A DNA stretch of 64,000 bases from Solirubrobacteraceae bacterium (GTDB taxonomy: Bacteria > Actinomycetota > Thermoleophilia > Solirubrobacterales > Solirubrobacteraceae), in NCBI GenBank assembly GCA_029263125.1, contig JAJCYD010000023.1:1-64000 (forward strand), in the 5' to 3' direction. Of the stretch, positions 63,359 through 64,000 are shown one piece after another. Within the stretch, counting starts at the first letter, position 1; each line of letters starts with the position of its first letter. Below the pieces are notes generated by a model that saw nothing but the letters and a program-made list of their open reading frames with translations, had not been told where the DNA came from and did not search any database. A program made the position numbers and the translations under genes.

Positions 63359-63817
63359 ATGTTCGAGAGCAAGCAGGTCATCGTGCTCGGAGAGCGCGAC
63401 GGCGTCGCTGGTCCGGCGATCGCCGCATGCGTCGTGAGCGCCGGCGGACACGTCGCGTACACATCGACGGAGTGCTTCGTCTGAACGGCCTCGGGGGCCA
63501 TGGACCTCAATAGCCAGGAAGTGATCAAGCGCCTAGCCGACGAGCACGGGGCCGACAATCTTGTCGTCATCCTCGGAGCACCGGACGACGAAAGCGCGGA
63601 GATCGCCGCCGAGACCGTAGTGCTCGGCGATCCGACCTATGCAGGTGCATTGGCCGAGGCCCAGTTGGGTCTCTCCGTGTATCACGTACTCGAGCAAGAC
63701 TTTCGCACCCTGGTCGACGACGACGTCTGGGAAGAGCAGATCGGCGTCATGGCCGACGTGCTCGACGCCGAGCTGATCTCGTCGGCCGTCAAGGGGATGC
63801 GCGAGCAGCAGCCCTAG
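63359..63817 (+). CDS. grdA: glycine reductase selenoprotein A GrdA
   Basis: A 152-residue selenoprotein, the small carrier between proteins B and C. The frame MFESKQVIVLGERDGVAGPA reaches an in-frame TGA at codon 42 (63482-63484) within ECFVU-TASGAMDLNSQ, the conserved Cys-x-x-Sec of GrdA, and continues to the TAG at 63815. Sec42 carries the Se-carboxymethyl group; Cys39 forms a selenenylsulfide resolved by thioredoxin. Without recoding, only the ATG at 63500 would be called. It ends the operon. Confidence 0.95.
63482..63499 (+). promoter_or_regulatory. Sec UGA codon and weak hairpin in grdA
   Basis: The TGA at 63482-63484 is followed by GGCC (63487-63490), TCGGG loop and GGCC (63496-63499), a 4-bp stem rather close to the UGA for a classical bacterial SECIS. 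Alternative pairings with the next 20 nt (GGGG with CCTC) would put the loop further down. The true element is not certain. Confidence 0.4.
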
Positions 63818-63858
63818 CGCCGCTTCGGCGCCTTCGCGTCCGCACCGATCTCAGCAGC

Positions 63859-63886
63859 AGAAAGGCCCGCTCACACGGGTCTTTCT
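63859..63886 (+). terminator. intrinsic terminator of the grd operon
   Basis: AGAAAGGCCCG pairs over 11 bp (one G-U) with CGGGTCTTTCT around CTCACA, followed by GCCTTTCT. It lies 42 bp after the grdA stop, so the operon ends here. Confidence 0.8.
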
Positions 63887-63895
63887 GCCTTTCTG

Positions 63896-63945
63896 ATGAA
63901 TCGGATGAAGGACTCAAACCCTCGACCTTCTGCATGGCAAGCTCC
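63896..63945 (-). other. tRNA-Gly-like 3' half (remnant)
   Basis: Read on the minus strand, TTGCCATGCAGA, AGGTC, GAGGG-TTTGAGT-CCTTC and ATCCGATTC resemble the anticodon loop (GCC), T arm and acceptor end of a tRNA-Gly. The 5' side (GGAGC...) does not pair with the anticodon stem, the T loop has TTTGAGT instead of TTCGAGT and no acceptor partner is seen. It looks like the 3' half kept at an integration site or a decayed gene, not a working tRNA. Confidence 0.4.
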
Positions 63946-64000
63946 CCTGGGGGACTGAGCGGTTGACCGCCTGACGCCCGTTGTTGTCGGGCTTCGAACC

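Noticed and set aside
63500-63817. grdA starting at the ATG after the UGA
   Set aside because: It would lose the conserved N-terminal 47 residues including the Cys-x-x-Sec site.
63946-64000. Second tRNA at the window end
   Set aside because: GGTTCGAAGCCC-like and GAGCGGTTGA-like pieces resemble tRNA arms, but no cloverleaf can be formed from the bases present.

Overview
High-GC actinobacterial chromosome. Gene order (rpsP-KH-rimM-trmD-rplS-lepB-rnhB-yraN-comM-dprA, then xerC and a WhiG-type sigma factor), frequent GTG starts, GTGA/ATGA overlaps and many start codons lying 6-9 nt after a TANNNT/CATACT box all point to Actinobacteria. The mix of RuBisCO, CO-dehydrogenase-like and selenoprotein genes suggests a deep lineage of the Thermoleophilia/Solirubrobacterales kind (inference from gene content, not from a search).

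Layout. 1-2442: accessory end with an IS256-family element, then a Phd/VapB-type antitoxin and a truncated VapC toxin. 2732-4626: two genes on the minus strand (endonuclease/exonuclease/phosphatase-fold protein; geranylgeranyl-reductase-like flavoprotein). 4701-28607: housekeeping block: ribosomal protein S1 with a repeat tail, coaE, a lytic transglycosylase, rpmF-plsX-acpP-rnc-smc, ftsY, nfeD-SPFH, ffh, rpsP-khpA-rimM-trmD-rplS-lepB-rnhB, yraN, comM-dprA, thiD. 28604-37318: ilvD, a HAD phosphatase, xerC, whiG-like sigma factor, an EF-G paralogue and several hypothetical genes. 37492-41862: coxS-coxL-coxM-mocA-like, a form II CO-dehydrogenase/xanthine-dehydrogenase-type molybdenum hydroxylase. 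41979-44675: leaderless Fur-family regulator plus katG. 44924-53206: Calvin-cycle operon (glpX-fba-comB-like-cbbL-cbbS-cbbX-prk-usp-like) ending against a convergent LysR regulator of CbbR type. 53336-54456: DUF899 and rhodanese proteins. 54732-63817: complete selenocysteine machinery selD-selC-selA-selB on the minus strand, divergent from a glycine reductase operon grdE-grdB-grdC-trx-grdA on the plus strand. grdB and grdA each contain an in-frame UGA at the conserved selenocysteine position. A strong terminator closes the operon, followed by a tRNA-Gly-like 3' half.

How it fits together. The red-type RuBisCO with CbbX activase, phosphoribulokinase, FBPase/SBPase and aldolase give CO2 fixation; the Cox-type enzyme could feed electrons (and CO2, if it oxidises CO). 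The glycine reductase set needs selenocysteine, and the whole Sec pathway is encoded back to back with it. Glycine reductase makes acetyl phosphate from glycine, so the neighbourhood could join the Calvin cycle (through phosphoglycolate/glyoxylate/glycine) or a reductive-glycine route to C2 metabolism; this link is a hypothesis. The most striking sequence-level observations are the Sec codons with a candidate SECIS in grdB, the selA start codon one base after tRNA-Sec, an RNase III with several replaced metal ligands and no ordinary start codon, and a perfect 20-bp palindrome in front of the stress-protein-like gene.
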